Source: Acetobacter oryzifermentans (GTDB taxonomy: Bacteria > Pseudomonadota > Alphaproteobacteria > Acetobacterales > Acetobacteraceae). Taken from it: a stretch of DNA of 64,000 bases. The stretch covers positions 2,682,501 to 2,746,500 of the forward strand of contig NZ_CP011120.1 of assembly GCF_001628715.1 (NCBI RefSeq). The letters are read 5' to 3'. This document shows positions 1-8,536 of the stretch, piece by piece. Both the position numbers and the translations under genes were made by a program. The notes beneath the pieces are model-generated. The model was not told the origin of the DNA. It searched no databases and saw only the letters and a list, made by a program, of their open reading frames with translations. Every line of letters starts with the position of its first letter. Within the stretch, counting starts at the first letter, position 1.

Positions 1-871
1 TCAATCCGCCTGGAGGCGCGCCCATCAGCAGATTGATCGCATTGATCTGCATAGCAATGCGCTGTTCAAACTGAGGGATAAGCGCACTTGTCCGCTCCAC
101 CTCTGAACGCGCGCTATCCACATCCAGCTCGCTGACCAAGCCGCTTTTATAACGTGATGAGCTCAATTGCAGGATTGCTGATGCTGCATCACGATTCTCT
201 TTCGTGATGTGCAACTGTTCCTGCAAGTTACGCAGAGTCATGTAATCTGACGCCAATTCCGCCTGCCGTGCAATCAGAATACCTCGGCGCTCTTCCATAG
301 TCGCGTTCATATACGCTTTAGCAGCTTCGTACTGCCTGCGCACACGGCCCCAAAGATCTACTTCCCAACTGGCCTGCACCCCATCCTGCCACTGATTCAG
401 CAAAGGAATGGAGATGGAAGAGGACTGCGCAGAAAGCATTTCCCCCATACCTGTTCCAGCCGCGTTTTCACCAATACGCTCTACAATACGCTGCAACTGT
501 TTGCTGCTATACTGCGCCCTGCGGTATGATCCAGAAGCTGCAAGATCTGGAAACCGCTCTGCTCCAGCTAGCAGTAACTGACCACGACTAACTGCAAATT
601 GTTCAGTGGCTTGCTGTACATCAAGGTTCTGATCTGCCAGACGTTTTTCAAGCGATGTGAGTTCGGGATCATTAAAAATGGCCCACCACTGCGGATCTGG
701 CGCTTGCGTTGTAGGAACACTCAGCATCTGTGATGTATCTTTATTTGCTGCGCGCTGCCACTGGGAGGGAGACCATGTATCCGGCTTTTTATAATCTGGC
801 CCCACCATGCACCCCGCCAGCATGAAAACCAGCGCCAACGCGCCTGTGCGCTGTGCATTCCGTTTTGCCAC
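1..871 (-). CDS. RND efflux outer-membrane lipoprotein, NodT/OprM type (3' end cut by window edge)
   Basis: Outer-membrane channel of a tripartite RND drug-efflux pump; the family forms trimeric TolC-like tunnels that work with a membrane-fusion protein and an inner-membrane pump. About 290 residues are visible and the C-terminal part lies beyond position 1. The start is taken as GTG at 871 because GAGGG lies just upstream and because the reading then gives a lipoprotein signal with lipobox LAGC, followed by MVGPDYKKP, the hallmark of mature NodT-family proteins. A typical helical OEP repeat follows (WWAIFNDPELTSLE, WEVDLWGRVRRQYEAA, and RYKSGLVSELDVDSA near the cut). It is divergent from a TetR regulator with a palindrome between them, so drug-inducible repression is the likely control. 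The pump genes presumably lie further left. Confidence 0.88.
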   Translation of the reverse strand, partial: MAKRNAQRTGALALVFMLAGCMVGPDYKKPDTWSPSQWQRAANKDTSQMLSVPTTQAPDPQWWAIFNDPELTSLEKRLADQNLDVQQATEQFAVSRGQLLLAGAERFPDLAASGSYRRAQYSSKQLQRIVERIGENAAGTGMGEMLSAQSSSISIPLLNQWQDGVQASWEVDLWGRVRRQYEAAKAYMNATMEERRGILIARQAELASDYMTLRNLQEQLHITKENRDAASAILQLSSSRYKSGLVSELDVDSARSEVERTSALIPQFEQRIAMQINAINLLMGAPPGGL

Positions 872-924
872 CCGTTCACCCTCACCGAAAATGATATGCC
901 TGATAGAAAATACCAGCCCTTGCA

Positions 925-945
925 CTGACCGACCAGTTCGGTCAG
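925..945. promoter_or_regulatory. TetR-type operator palindrome
   Basis: Perfect dyad: arms CTGACCGA and TCGGTCAG separated by 5 bases, in the 137-base spacer between the efflux lipoprotein start (871, minus) and the TetR start (1009, plus). TetR repressors usually bind short palindromes in the shared divergent promoter, and TGACCGAC-like half-sites are common for drug-responsive members. Binding by the adjacent regulator is inferred from position and symmetry only. Confidence 0.65.
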
Positions 946-1008
946 CATGGTAACCTACCTTCTTTCCTCTGTGCGTCAATCGCCTGATCTTTAAAGTCTG
1001 AAATCCTG

Positions 1009-1650
1009 ATGTCCGAATCTTCCTCCGTTTCCTCCCTCACTTCTGCTTGCACGGGGGAATCAGAAGCAAAGCGAGAGCAGATTTTAAAAGGGGCTTACAA
1101 CGTGTTTGCTGAACACGGTTACGAAGGCGCCAGCATGTCTGCCATTGCACGGGAGGCTGGTGTTTCTAAGGGCACATTATATAATTATTTCACCAATAAA
1201 GCTGATCTCTTTGGGGCTTTTGTAGAAAAATGCTGCCGGGAAAAACTCCCCCCTGCCTTGGCTCCCGTACAAAAAGAGGCATCCCCCAAAGAAACACTTA
1301 CAGCCGTAGCCCGTGCCATGGTGCAACTGATTACGCAGCCTGAAAGCTTGATGCTTTACAGGATGATTGTTTCTGAGGCCCCGCACTTCCCGCAACTTGC
1401 AACCATCTTTTGGTCTCATGGCCCACGCATTGCCATTGAAACTCTGTCTAACTGGATTCGCGAACAAACCCTGCGCGGCACATTAAAAACAGATGATCCT
1501 GTTTTTGCTGCAGAGCAGTTTTTCTCACTTTGCCAGACACGAATTGCGCATAGAAAGCGCTTCAACATGCCCTATGACAACATGACTGAGGACGAAGAAA
1601 AAATCATTCATGCCTCTGTAAACATGTTTCTGGCCACTTATGGCACATAA
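1009..1650 (+). CDS. TetR/AcrR family transcriptional repressor
   Basis: DNA-binding repressor of 213 residues, the usual family length. A low-complexity Ser-rich leader of about 20 residues precedes the TetR N-terminal domain (REQILKGAYNVFAEHGYEG), and the helix-turn-helix spans about residues 42-61 (MSAIAREAGVSKGTLYNYF). The remainder is the helical ligand-binding and dimerisation domain, which does not reveal the inducer. It is divergent from the efflux outer-membrane lipoprotein and separated from it by a perfect palindrome, so it probably represses the efflux operon and itself, with the pump's substrate or a related compound as inducer. Family assignment is firm; ligand and target are inferred. 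Confidence 0.93.
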   Translation: MSESSSVSSLTSACTGESEAKREQILKGAYNVFAEHGYEGASMSAIAREAGVSKGTLYNYFTNKADLFGAFVEKCCREKLPPALAPVQKEASPKETLTAVARAMVQLITQPESLMLYRMIVSEAPHFPQLATIFWSHGPRIAIETLSNWIREQTLRGTLKTDDPVFAAEQFFSLCQTRIAHRKRFNMPYDNMTEDEEKIIHASVNMFLATYGT

Positions 1651-1669
1651 AATACCCACTAAAAACAAA

Positions 1670-1695
1670 CCCCGCACACATGATTGTATGCGGGG
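1670..1695 (-). terminator. Rho-independent terminator of the etf genes
   Basis: Arms of 11 bases (CCCCGCACACA / TGTATGCGGGG, one mismatch) around a TGAT loop, lying between the convergent tetR and etfA ends. Read leftward, the stem is followed by TTTGTTTTTA, so it should end the etfBA transcript; in the rightward direction it has no good U-tract. Confidence 0.75.
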
Positions 1696-1726
1696 CTGCT
1701 TAAGCAAATAGCTTGGGAGCAAAGAT

Positions 1727-2653
1727 TTATTTCTTCAGCTCTTCAACCAACTGCGGCACAACTTCAAACAAGTCAGCTTCCATTCCATAATCAGCAACCT
1801 GGAAAATGGGAGCTTCTGGGTCTTTATTGATCGCCACAATCACGCGGCTATCTTTCATGCCAGCAAGATGCTGGATAGCTCCGGAAATACCGAAGGCCAT
1901 GTAGAGTTCAGGCGCAACAATCTTGCCTGTCTGCCCCACCTGATATTCGTTCGGCACAAAACCAGAATCCACAGCAGCGCGAGATGCCCCAATAGCTGCA
2001 CCCAGAGCATCTGCCAGTGGGTCTAACGTATGGAATTTTTCTTCGCTCTGCATTCCGCGCCCACCGGACACCACCACACGGGCTGTTTCCAGATCTGGAC
2101 GTTCAGAATCAGATAGCTGCACAGCTTCAAACTTAGAAACTGCTGGCGCATCCACTGCTTCCACAGCTTCTACCGGAGCATTGCCGCCCGTAGATGCTGC
2201 TGCATCAAAGGAAGCATTGCGCACTGTCAGCACTTTTTTAGCATCTGAGGATTTGACCGTAGCCAGAGCATTGCCTGCATAAATGGGGCGCACAAATGTT
2301 TCTGCATCCACAATGCGAACAACGTCTGGAATAGGCTGCACATCCAGCAGAGCAGCTGCTCGTGGCAGCACGTTTTTGCCCGTGGCGCCCGCAGCCGCAA
2401 CGATATGATCGTACCGGCCTGCCAGAGAAACAATAAGAGCAGCCAGAGGTTCAGCCAGTTCATGTGCATAGCGTGCATCTGCTGCGTGCAGCACCTTGGC
2501 AACGCCCGGCACAGCAGCCGCAGCCTGCGCGATGGAGGCATCACCCGCCACCAGCACATGCACTTCACCCAACTGGGTAGCTGCCGTTACAGCAGACAGA
2601 GCGGCCTTTCTGATCTGGCCTTCTTCATGATCCAGAAGAACAAGAGCGGTCAT
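1727..2653 (-). CDS. etfA: Electron transfer flavoprotein alpha subunit
   Basis: FAD-binding subunit of the ETF heterodimer, which collects electrons from acyl-CoA and other flavin dehydrogenases and passes them to ETF:quinone oxidoreductase. The length of 308 residues is normal. The C-terminal FAD domain is clear: [25 protein letters not shown], the [20 protein letters not shown] stretch and the final [15 protein letters not shown] motif. The N-terminal half is the ETF alpha/beta fold. It lies 2 bases after etfB on the same strand, so the two are translationally linked, with the membrane partner gene just upstream. In an acetic acid bacterium the unit probably serves amino-acid or organic-acid oxidation; which dehydrogenases feed it is not shown here. 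Confidence 0.97.
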   Translation of the reverse strand: MTALVLLDHEEGQIRKAALSAVTAATQLGEVHVLVAGDASIAQAAAAVPGVAKVLHAADARYAHELAEPLAALIVSLAGRYDHIVAAAGATGKNVLPRAAALLDVQPIPDVVRIVDAETFVRPIYAGNALATVKSSDAKKVLTVRNASFDAAASTGGNAPVEAVEAVDAPAVSKFEAVQLSDSERPDLETARVVVSGGRGMQSEEKFHTLDPLADALGAAIGASRAAVDSGFVPNEYQVGQTGKIVAPELYMAFGISGAIQHLAGMKDSRVIVAINKDPEAPIFQVADYGMEADLFEVVPQLVEELKK

Positions 2654-2655
2654 GA

Positions 2656-3405
2656 TCAGATCACCTTTGCTTCGTTACGCAGTTTTTCCACCAGTTCCGC
2701 AACGGAACCAACCTTGATGCCAGCCTTGCGTTCCGGCGGCTCAGCCACGGAAACAACACTTAGGCGGGGTGTCATATCCACACCCAGCTCAGCGGCTTCA
2801 ATGGTTTCCAGCGGCTTTTTCTTGGCCTTCATGATGTTCGGCAAAGACGCATAGCGTGGCTCGTTCAGGCGCAGGTCGGCCGTGATGATAGCGGGAAGCG
2901 TGAGGGAAACTTCCTCCGTGCCACCATCAATTTCACGGCTAACACGTGCATGGCCATCAGCAATTTCTACCTTGCTGGCAAATGTGCCCTGCCCCCAGCC
3001 AAGCAGGCCAGCAAGCATCTGGCCTGTGGCGTTCATGTCATCATCAATGGCCTGCTTGCCCAGAATAACCAGACCGGGCTCTTCCTTTTCAACCAGCTTA
3101 CGCAGCACTTTGGCTACGGCCAGAGGTTCAGGGCTTTCTTCTGACAGAACGAGAATGGCGCGGTCTGCACCCATAGCCATGGCAGTGCGCAGCGTATCCT
3201 GCGCTTTCTGAACACCAACAGAAACCACAACAACTTCAGAAGCAGCGCCTTTTTCACGCAGGCGCACGGCTTCTTCCACCGCGATTTCATCAAACGGGTT
3301 CATGGACATCTTGACGCCAGTGGTATCAACACCACTGCCATCTGCCTTCACACGCGGTTTGATGTTGTAATCAACAACCCGCTTTACAGGTACAAGTATC
3401 TTCAT
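2656..3405 (-). CDS. etfB: Electron transfer flavoprotein beta subunit
   Basis: Partner of EtfA in the soluble ETF heterodimer; it carries AMP and the loop that docks with dehydrogenases. At 249 residues it has the normal length and begins with the family signature [14 protein letters not shown]. It contains the [17 protein letters not shown] segment and the long conserved stretch around [20 protein letters not shown], followed by the [18 protein letters not shown] motif that contacts AMP. ATG at 3405 is preceded by an AAGAAG ribosome-binding sequence. Gene order is ETF-QO, etfB, etfA on one strand with 63- and 2-base gaps, so a single operon ending at the hairpin at 1670-1695 is likely. Confidence 0.97.
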   Translation of the reverse strand: MKILVPVKRVVDYNIKPRVKADGSGVDTTGVKMSMNPFDEIAVEEAVRLREKGAASEVVVVSVGVQKAQDTLRTAMAMGADRAILVLSEESPEPLAVAKVLRKLVEKEEPGLVILGKQAIDDDMNATGQMLAGLLGWGQGTFASKVEIADGHARVSREIDGGTEEVSLTLPAIITADLRLNEPRYASLPNIMKAKKKPLETIEAAELGVDMTPRLSVVSVAEPPERKAGIKVGSVAELVEKLRNEAKVI

Positions 3406-3468
3406 GACTTCTTTCGCTTGCAGACGCAGGATGGTTCGGACGCAGCCTTACCGTACTTTACTCCAAAT

Positions 3469-5106
3469 TCACATACCGGCCGGATAATTAGGACCACCAC
3501 CACCTTCTGGCGTAGTCCAATCTATATTCTGGGCGGGATCCTTGATGTCACACGTTTTGCAGTGCACGCAGTTCTGGGCATTGATCTGCAAATGTGGATT
3601 TGTGGCTTCGTCTGCCACTTCATACACTCCAGCGGGGCAATAACGGCTTTCCGGCGCACGGAAAACATCCCAGTTCACCGGCTTCCACAGGCTGGGGTTG
3701 CGCAGGCGCAGATGCACCGGCTGATCTTCCTCATGATTCGTAGCAGACAAGAAGACCGAAGAAAGACGATCAAACGTTAGCTTGCCATCGGGCTTCGGAT
3801 AGAACGGCTTTTCAGACAAAGAAGCAGGCTTAAGGGTATCGCTATCTTCATGCTTAAAGTGCAGTGTCCACGGGGCACGGCCACGCAGCAACATGGCATC
3901 AATAGCCGCGTACACGGCACCACCCTTGGCACCAAAATGCGCAAAAGCCGGACGAATATTGCGGGCAGAACGTAGTTCTGGCCACAACCATGAACGCCGC
4001 ACTTTTTCTGTAAATACGCCGGGTTCAACACGGTCGGTTTTTATGGCTTCTACAACGGCTTCTGCCGCCAGCATGCCGGACTTCATCGCTGTATGGGTGC
4101 CCTTGATTTTAGGCACGTTCAGGAAGCCAGCAGAATCCCCAATCAGAGCGCCACCGGGGAAAGTTAGGCGCGGGATAGCCTGCAACCCACCTTCAGAAAG
4201 AGCACGTGCACCGTAAGAGATGCGACGACCACCTTCCAGATGCTGGCGGAAAGCCGGATGCAGCTTGATCCGTTGCATTTCTTCAAAAGGAGAAAGCCAC
4301 GTATTGGCGTAATCCAGCCCAACCACAAAACCATAGGACACCAGATTTTCGCCAAAGTGGTACAACCATGCACCACCATAAGTGCTGTCATCCAACGGCC
4401 AGCCAAAGCTATGCTGCACCAAACCGGGGCGATGTTTTTCCGCCGGAATTTCCCACACTTCCTTAATGCCAAGGCCGTATGTTTGTGGGTCCACATCCTT
4501 GCGCAGATCGTAATGCCCCATCACCTGCTTGGTCAGAGAGCCTCGGCACCCTTCTGCAAACAAGGTGTAACGGGCACGCAGTTCCATACCGGGCTGGTAA
4601 TTGGGGCCGGGCGTGCCTTCTTTGGTTACACCCATGTCTCCCGTTACAACACCAACCACGCGGTTACGCTCGATAATTACATCGGCACCGGCAAAACCTG
4701 GATAGATTTCCACGCCCAGTTCTTCTGCCTGCGTGGCTAACCAGCGGCAGACTTCCCCAAGGCTGACAATATAATTGCCGTGGTTGGCCATGTGCGGCAT
4801 GACTTTATCCAGCAGGGGCACGCGCAGGCTGCCCGTTTCGGTCAGATACAACATATCTTCCGATGTTACCGGCGTGTTCAGCGGCGCACCACGTTCCTTC
4901 CAATCAGGAATGAGTTCTGCCAGTGCGCGGGGTTCAATAACGGCCCCGGAAACAATATGCGCCCCGATCTCGCTGCCTTTTTCAATCAGGCAGACGCTCA
5001 GATCTGGAGAAAGCTGGCGTAGGCGAATTGCAGCAGCCAACCCAGCCGGGCCGCCCCCAACAATAACGACATCAAATTCCATCGATTCCCGCACAGGCTC
5101 GCTCAT
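3469..5106 (-). CDS. Electron transfer flavoprotein:ubiquinone oxidoreductase
   Basis: Membrane-associated flavo-iron-sulfur enzyme that takes electrons from reduced ETF and reduces ubiquinone. The 545-residue chain starts with a dinucleotide-binding motif (VVIVGGGPAG, residues 13-22), has further FAD contacts (GCRGSL; LIGDSAGFLNVPKIKG), and ends with the 4Fe-4S ferredoxin-like module (an early Cys in SRYCPAG, then CVHCKTC near residues 513-519, followed by DIKDP). The family is monotopic, so the absence of true transmembrane helices is expected. It precedes etfB and etfA on the same strand, so the complete route from ETF to quinone is encoded together. Family length and all cofactor motifs are intact. 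Confidence 0.97.
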   Translation of the reverse strand: MSEPVRESMEFDVVIVGGGPAGLAAAIRLRQLSPDLSVCLIEKGSEIGAHIVSGAVIEPRALAELIPDWKERGAPLNTPVTSEDMLYLTETGSLRVPLLDKVMPHMANHGNYIVSLGEVCRWLATQAEELGVEIYPGFAGADVIIERNRVVGVVTGDMGVTKEGTPGPNYQPGMELRARYTLFAEGCRGSLTKQVMGHYDLRKDVDPQTYGLGIKEVWEIPAEKHRPGLVQHSFGWPLDDSTYGGAWLYHFGENLVSYGFVVGLDYANTWLSPFEEMQRIKLHPAFRQHLEGGRRISYGARALSEGGLQAIPRLTFPGGALIGDSAGFLNVPKIKGTHTAMKSGMLAAEAVVEAIKTDRVEPGVFTEKVRRSWLWPELRSARNIRPAFAHFGAKGGAVYAAIDAMLLRGRAPWTLHFKHEDSDTLKPASLSEKPFYPKPDGKLTFDRLSSVFLSATNHEEDQPVHLRLRNPSLWKPVNWDVFRAPESRYCPAGVYEVADEATNPHLQINAQNCVHCKTCDIKDPAQNIDWTTPEGGGGPNYPAGM

Positions 5107-5171
5107 TCCCGTTTCATCCCCGTTTAAAGATATGCTGCTTCCCTAAACCCGATTTGGCGCAGAATTGCAAA

Positions 5172-5191
5172 AACGGGCACGCAGGCCCGTT
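5172..5191 (-). terminator. Rho-independent terminator after the 2OG-Fe oxygenase gene
   Basis: Arms AACGGGC and GCCCGTT with a 6-base loop. Read leftward, the stem runs straight into a U-tract (CCCGTTTTTGCAA). It sits 28 bases past the end of the oxygenase gene and before the ETF-QO start, so it would separate the FNR-linked run from the etf operon. Confidence 0.65.
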
Positions 5192-5218
5192 CTGCCAGAA
5201 ACAGCCATGTCAGAAAAA

Positions 5219-5896
5219 TTAGTGCTGAACAGAGCGCGGCCCAAACGCCAGTTCGTGCACTGCCCGCCAGTTCTGATCAACAAAATTAACAATCAATGTG
5301 CGACGCGTACCTTTAATGGGCCGCTTTACAAAACCGTGCCATGTTTTGTCAGACGGAATAAAAAGCACAGCCGAATTAAATGCCCCAGAAGCACGCGCAA
5401 CTGATTTGCCATCTGGAGTCATCAAATCTGTCCCCAGTTCATCAGCCCCTTCCCCAGTGGAAAGGGAGATAAGCAGGGTAAGTTTTTTAGCCCCAATATC
5501 TGTATGTGGCTCTAACCAGAAACCATCCGAATCCAGACACAATTCCAGACGCAGCGCTGCTGTATCCAATTTTACATTACAGACACGTTCAAACGCATGC
5601 CGCATGGCATCACTATCCAGCAAATGCGCCATACGGTTTAAGCGCTCATCTTGCTGACGAACCGCGGGATCAACAAACACGCGAGACTTGTTCCGTGTTT
5701 CACGCCGACCGCCCACATCCCCTGCAATAGCCGACTCGCCTGGATCCCATGCCAATAATGCCTTGCAGGCATCTGGCTCCAGCACATTTGCCAACATCCA
5801 ATGTGGAAAAGGGTGAGAAGCCACTGGCGTTTGCGCCAGCAAATTTGGCAGAGAGAATGTCCCGCTCTGATCGGGAGCAGTGGCATCAGGACTCAT
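5219..5896 (-). CDS. 2-oxoglutarate/Fe(II)-dependent oxygenase (prolyl 4-hydroxylase-like)
   Basis: A non-haem iron oxygenase that should couple 2-oxoglutarate decarboxylation to hydroxylation of an unknown substrate. With the start at ATG 5896 (GAAGGA nine bases upstream) the protein has 225 residues; an in-frame start at 6001 would add 35 unconserved residues. The iron triad is visible: H131 and D133 in EPHTDIG and H187 in KTWHGF, with an arginine pair (198/199, GTRRTL) placed to bind 2-oxoglutarate. It is the last gene of the leftward ompW-hemN run, 135 bases behind hemN, so it may share that transcript or have its own promoter. An O2-consuming enzyme behind an oxygen-independent haem gene is odd; it could act as an oxygen-sensing protein hydroxylase, but that is speculative. 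Confidence 0.85.
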   Translation of the reverse strand: MSPDATAPDQSGTFSLPNLLAQTPVASHPFPHWMLANVLEPDACKALLAWDPGESAIAGDVGGRRETRNKSRVFVDPAVRQQDERLNRMAHLLDSDAMRHAFERVCNVKLDTAALRLELCLDSDGFWLEPHTDIGAKKLTLLISLSTGEGADELGTDLMTPDGKSVARASGAFNSAVLFIPSDKTWHGFVKRPIKGTRRTLIVNFVDQNWRAVHELAFGPRSVQH

Positions 5897-6031
5897 GGCG
5901 TCCGATCCTTCAGCTGTCACAGAATATCGGCTGGATAAAGGCAGCGCTATGGCTGTCTTGCATAGCTCCCTTTCATGGGAAGCTTTCCTTCCTTGCGCCA
6001 AAATACTGGCACAATCAAGGCTTGGTTCTAC

Positions 6032-7417
6032 TTAAAGGGCAGCGGAAAACTGTGGTGCAGCACCTTGCCCTGTTGCCTGTGCCTGCTGCTGCAAAGCACG
6101 CCGCCGCGTATCAAACACAGCAGCCACATGCCTTACAAAAGGCCGCCCAAACGCAGTAACACTGATGTTCTGGCCATCAATCTTCACCAACTCATCCTGC
6201 TCAAATGGACGAAGTTGTGCAAGCTCTTCAGAAAAATCATACCCCTGCCCTACAGCGGCAAGGTCAACAGCCATATCGCACATAATGCGTTCAATAATGG
6301 CCCCGCGCAGTTTGTCATCTTCCGTAAAAGCAACGCCACGCGCTACCGGGAGAGAATCGGAATTTTCAGCCATTGCCCGCGCATAAGCGGCCACACTTGT
6401 AATGTTCTGGGCAAATCCAGCAGGCAACATGGAAATGGCCGAAGCCCCCATCCCTAACAAAACAGGGCAGGAATCTGTTGTATAACCCTGAAAGTTACGA
6501 TGTAGCGCCCCAGCTTTGGCTGCTTTAGCCAAACCATCTTCTGGTAGAGCGTAATGATCTAACCCTATGGGTTGGTAGCCCTGTGCCTGCAAAACCCGAT
6601 CTATTTCCGCCCGCTGCGCCAGTCTTTCATCAGACTTCGGCAAGGAGGCTTCCGGGATCAGGCGCTGCCGCTTTTGCTTCCACGGCACATGCGCATACCC
6701 AAATACCGCCAGCCGATCTGGCCGTAAGGAGGCAATTTTAAGCGCCGTTGCGCCCACGCTTTCTACTGTCTGGTAAGGTAAGCCGTAAATCAGATCAATA
6801 TTCACGCCAGACACACCAGCGGCACGCGCTGCCTGAATACTTGCTTGCGTCTGCTCAAAAGACTGATGACGACCACACGCTTCCTGCACCCGAGGCTCCA
6901 GATCCTGCACGCCGAGGCTAATACGGGTAAAACCCAAATCACCTAGCAACGCAGGATAATCCTGCGGCACATGCCGAGGATCAAGCTCCATCGCCAATTC
7001 GGCTTGTGGATCAAACTGAAAAAATGTTCGGATAGAGCGTATAATCTGCCGCAAAGCATGCGGAGGCAAAGTGGTAGGCGTGCCGCCACCAAACTGCACA
7101 TGCTTTACTGTGCGTTGTTCCCCCACAAGGGCCACAATACGGCGCATTTCCTCACGCAGAAGATCACCGTAAGCTAAGCGCCCATCCTCATGCCGCATAA
7201 CGGATGTGTTGCACCCACAAAACCGGCAGAGTTCATCGCAAAAAGGAACATGAAAATAGAGGGAGACAGGTTCATTCTCAGGCAGTGCTTTCAACCAACC
7301 TGCAACCTGTTGGGGGCCGACCGCTTCCGTAAAGCTGGCTGCGGTCGGGTAACTTGTATAGCGCGGCAGATTCCCACCGTAGCGGGAAATCAGATCAGAT
7401 ACGGATACCGCGCCCAT
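6032..7417 (-). CDS. hemN: Oxygen-independent coproporphyrinogen III oxidase (radical SAM)
   Basis: Cytosolic radical-SAM enzyme that converts coproporphyrinogen III to protoporphyrinogen IX without O2 in haem synthesis. The 461-residue length is normal. The HemN cluster motif sits at residues 60-69 (FCDELCRFCGCN: Cys 60, 64, 67, plus 69), followed by the SAM-binding FGGGTPT segment, the ELDPRHVP stretch and the family's GVQDLEP motif. ATG 7417 has AAGG seven bases upstream. It begins 8 bases after ompW, so the two are almost certainly cotranscribed from a promoter region holding a perfect FNR box (8333-8346). FNR activation of hemN under low oxygen is well known in other bacteria; control here is inferred. 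Confidence 0.96.
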   Translation of the reverse strand: MGAVSVSDLISRYGGNLPRYTSYPTAASFTEAVGPQQVAGWLKALPENEPVSLYFHVPFCDELCRFCGCNTSVMRHEDGRLAYGDLLREEMRRIVALVGEQRTVKHVQFGGGTPTTLPPHALRQIIRSIRTFFQFDPQAELAMELDPRHVPQDYPALLGDLGFTRISLGVQDLEPRVQEACGRHQSFEQTQASIQAARAAGVSGVNIDLIYGLPYQTVESVGATALKIASLRPDRLAVFGYAHVPWKQKRQRLIPEASLPKSDERLAQRAEIDRVLQAQGYQPIGLDHYALPEDGLAKAAKAGALHRNFQGYTTDSCPVLLGMGASAISMLPAGFAQNITSVAAYARAMAENSDSLPVARGVAFTEDDKLRGAIIERIMCDMAVDLAAVGQGYDFSEELAQLRPFEQDELVKIDGQNISVTAFGRPFVRHVAAVFDTRRRALQQQAQATGQGAAPQFSAAL

Positions 7418-7425
7418 AATGTGCC

Positions 7426-8259
7426 TTAGAACCGGTAAGCGATACCGGCGGAAACCACTGTCGGATCCAGAGATTCGTGTGCTTTCACCTTCAGGCTTTC
7501 TGCCGGGTTTTCAACCCAAGCATGCATACGCACGAACATCTGTTTGACATCTGCGTTGAAGAACCAGTTGCCCACGATCTGGTAATCGAAACCAACGTTA
7601 ACAGACGGGCCTCCGGTGAAGCCAGCGTTCAGCTTGGTCAGACCCAGAGCAGAACCACGGTTGCCATTCATGTTGTGGAACCACATAGCCGTTGCACCCA
7701 CACCCACATATGGGTTGAAGCGCTTATGCGGGCGGAAATGCCAAGCGAATGTTAGCGTTGGGGGCAGAACCCATGCGCTACCAACATCCAGCTTGCGGGG
7801 GCCACCCAGAGAAGGCACATCGCTACCCAGCGCAGCCACTTCATGACGGGTGCTGGTGGCAATCAGATCAACAGACAGGTTGTCTGTGATGAAGTATTCC
7901 ACCGTCAGTTCCGGCATGGCCTGATTGGTGGTGGAAAGATGCGTGTTGTTCAATGGCAGATGGTTCAGACCAAGGCCAGGAGCTGTCAGCCAAGCCTTGC
8001 TATCACGATCCTGCGGCAGAACGCCCACACCGGACAAACGGATCATGAAGTCCCCACGGCCAAGACCGATTTTTGTGCTGGCGCAGGTTTCAAACAAGCC
8101 ACAATGCCCCGCACCCGGCTTTGGTGCATCGGGAATGCGCTGCATGACCGGTGCATTCACATATGCAGCGTTAGGAGCTGTTGTCTGAGCTTTGGCGGTA
8201 CCGGCCAGAGCGGCAACGCCAGCCACCACTGCCGTAAAAAGGGAACGGAACTTGACCAT
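7426..8259 (-). CDS. OmpW family outer-membrane beta-barrel protein
   Basis: Small eight-stranded outer-membrane barrel; the E. coli relative OmpW forms a narrow hydrophobic channel and is FNR-controlled. The chosen ATG at 8259 (GGAAAG 11 bases upstream) gives a textbook signal peptide (MVKFRSLFTAVVAGVAALAG, cut near AKAQ); a start at 8292 would precede it with 11 residues that do not fit a signal. The mature part shows family features: GDFMIRLSGVGVLPQD near the N-terminus, LTVEYFITDNLSVDLIA, WVLPPTLTFAWHF, NPYVGVGATAMWF and the terminal aromatic (AGIAYRF). The central part is longer than in E. coli OmpW. It is first in the run with hemN, downstream of an FNR box. Substrate unknown. Confidence 0.9.
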   Translation of the reverse strand: MVKFRSLFTAVVAGVAALAGTAKAQTTAPNAAYVNAPVMQRIPDAPKPGAGHCGLFETCASTKIGLGRGDFMIRLSGVGVLPQDRDSKAWLTAPGLGLNHLPLNNTHLSTTNQAMPELTVEYFITDNLSVDLIATSTRHEVAALGSDVPSLGGPRKLDVGSAWVLPPTLTFAWHFRPHKRFNPYVGVGATAMWFHNMNGNRGSALGLTKLNAGFTGGPSVNVGFDYQIVGNWFFNADVKQMFVRMHAWVENPAESLKVKAHESLDPTVVSAGIAYRF

Positions 8260-8332
8260 GCCTGTGTGTCTTTCCACTGCGCTAGAGAACAATATCTGAA
8301 GCGGGAAAAATCATGCGCGCGTTCTTCCAGCC

Positions 8333-8346
8333 TTGATTTAGATCAA
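8333..8346. promoter_or_regulatory. FNR box, ompW-hemN side
   Basis: Exact TTGAT-N4-ATCAA (TTGATTTAGATCAA), centred about 80 bases upstream of the ompW start. That leaves room for the site at the usual activator position near -41 of a leftward promoter. The match to the FNR consensus is complete; the regulator is probably the adjacent FNR-type gene. Confidence 0.8.
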
Positions 8347-8462
8347 ATCCCACACATCTCCGCCCCATATGCGACAATACTGTGTCATTTTAACCACAGC
8401 GCATTTTAAGGCCTATAGCTAGGGCAAATTGTAACCAATCCACCCCAGACAACTGCGCATTA

Positions 8463-8476
8463 TTGATTTATATCAA
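8463..8476. promoter_or_regulatory. FNR box, fnr side
   Basis: Second exact TTGAT-N4-ATCAA (TTGATTTATATCAA), centred about 67 bases upstream of the fnr start and 130 bases from the first box. It suggests autoregulation of the FNR-type gene; whether this is activating or repressing cannot be read from the sequence. Confidence 0.78.
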
Positions 8477-8536
8477 CAAGGACATAATAGTTACGCCACA
8501 TATTCCTTTTCTTTCCGGTCCAGCACGTTCGCCATA

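Noticed and set aside
1177..1467. 96-codon frame antisense to tetR
   Set aside because: Overlaps the TetR coding region entirely, with no ribosome site or recognisable domain.
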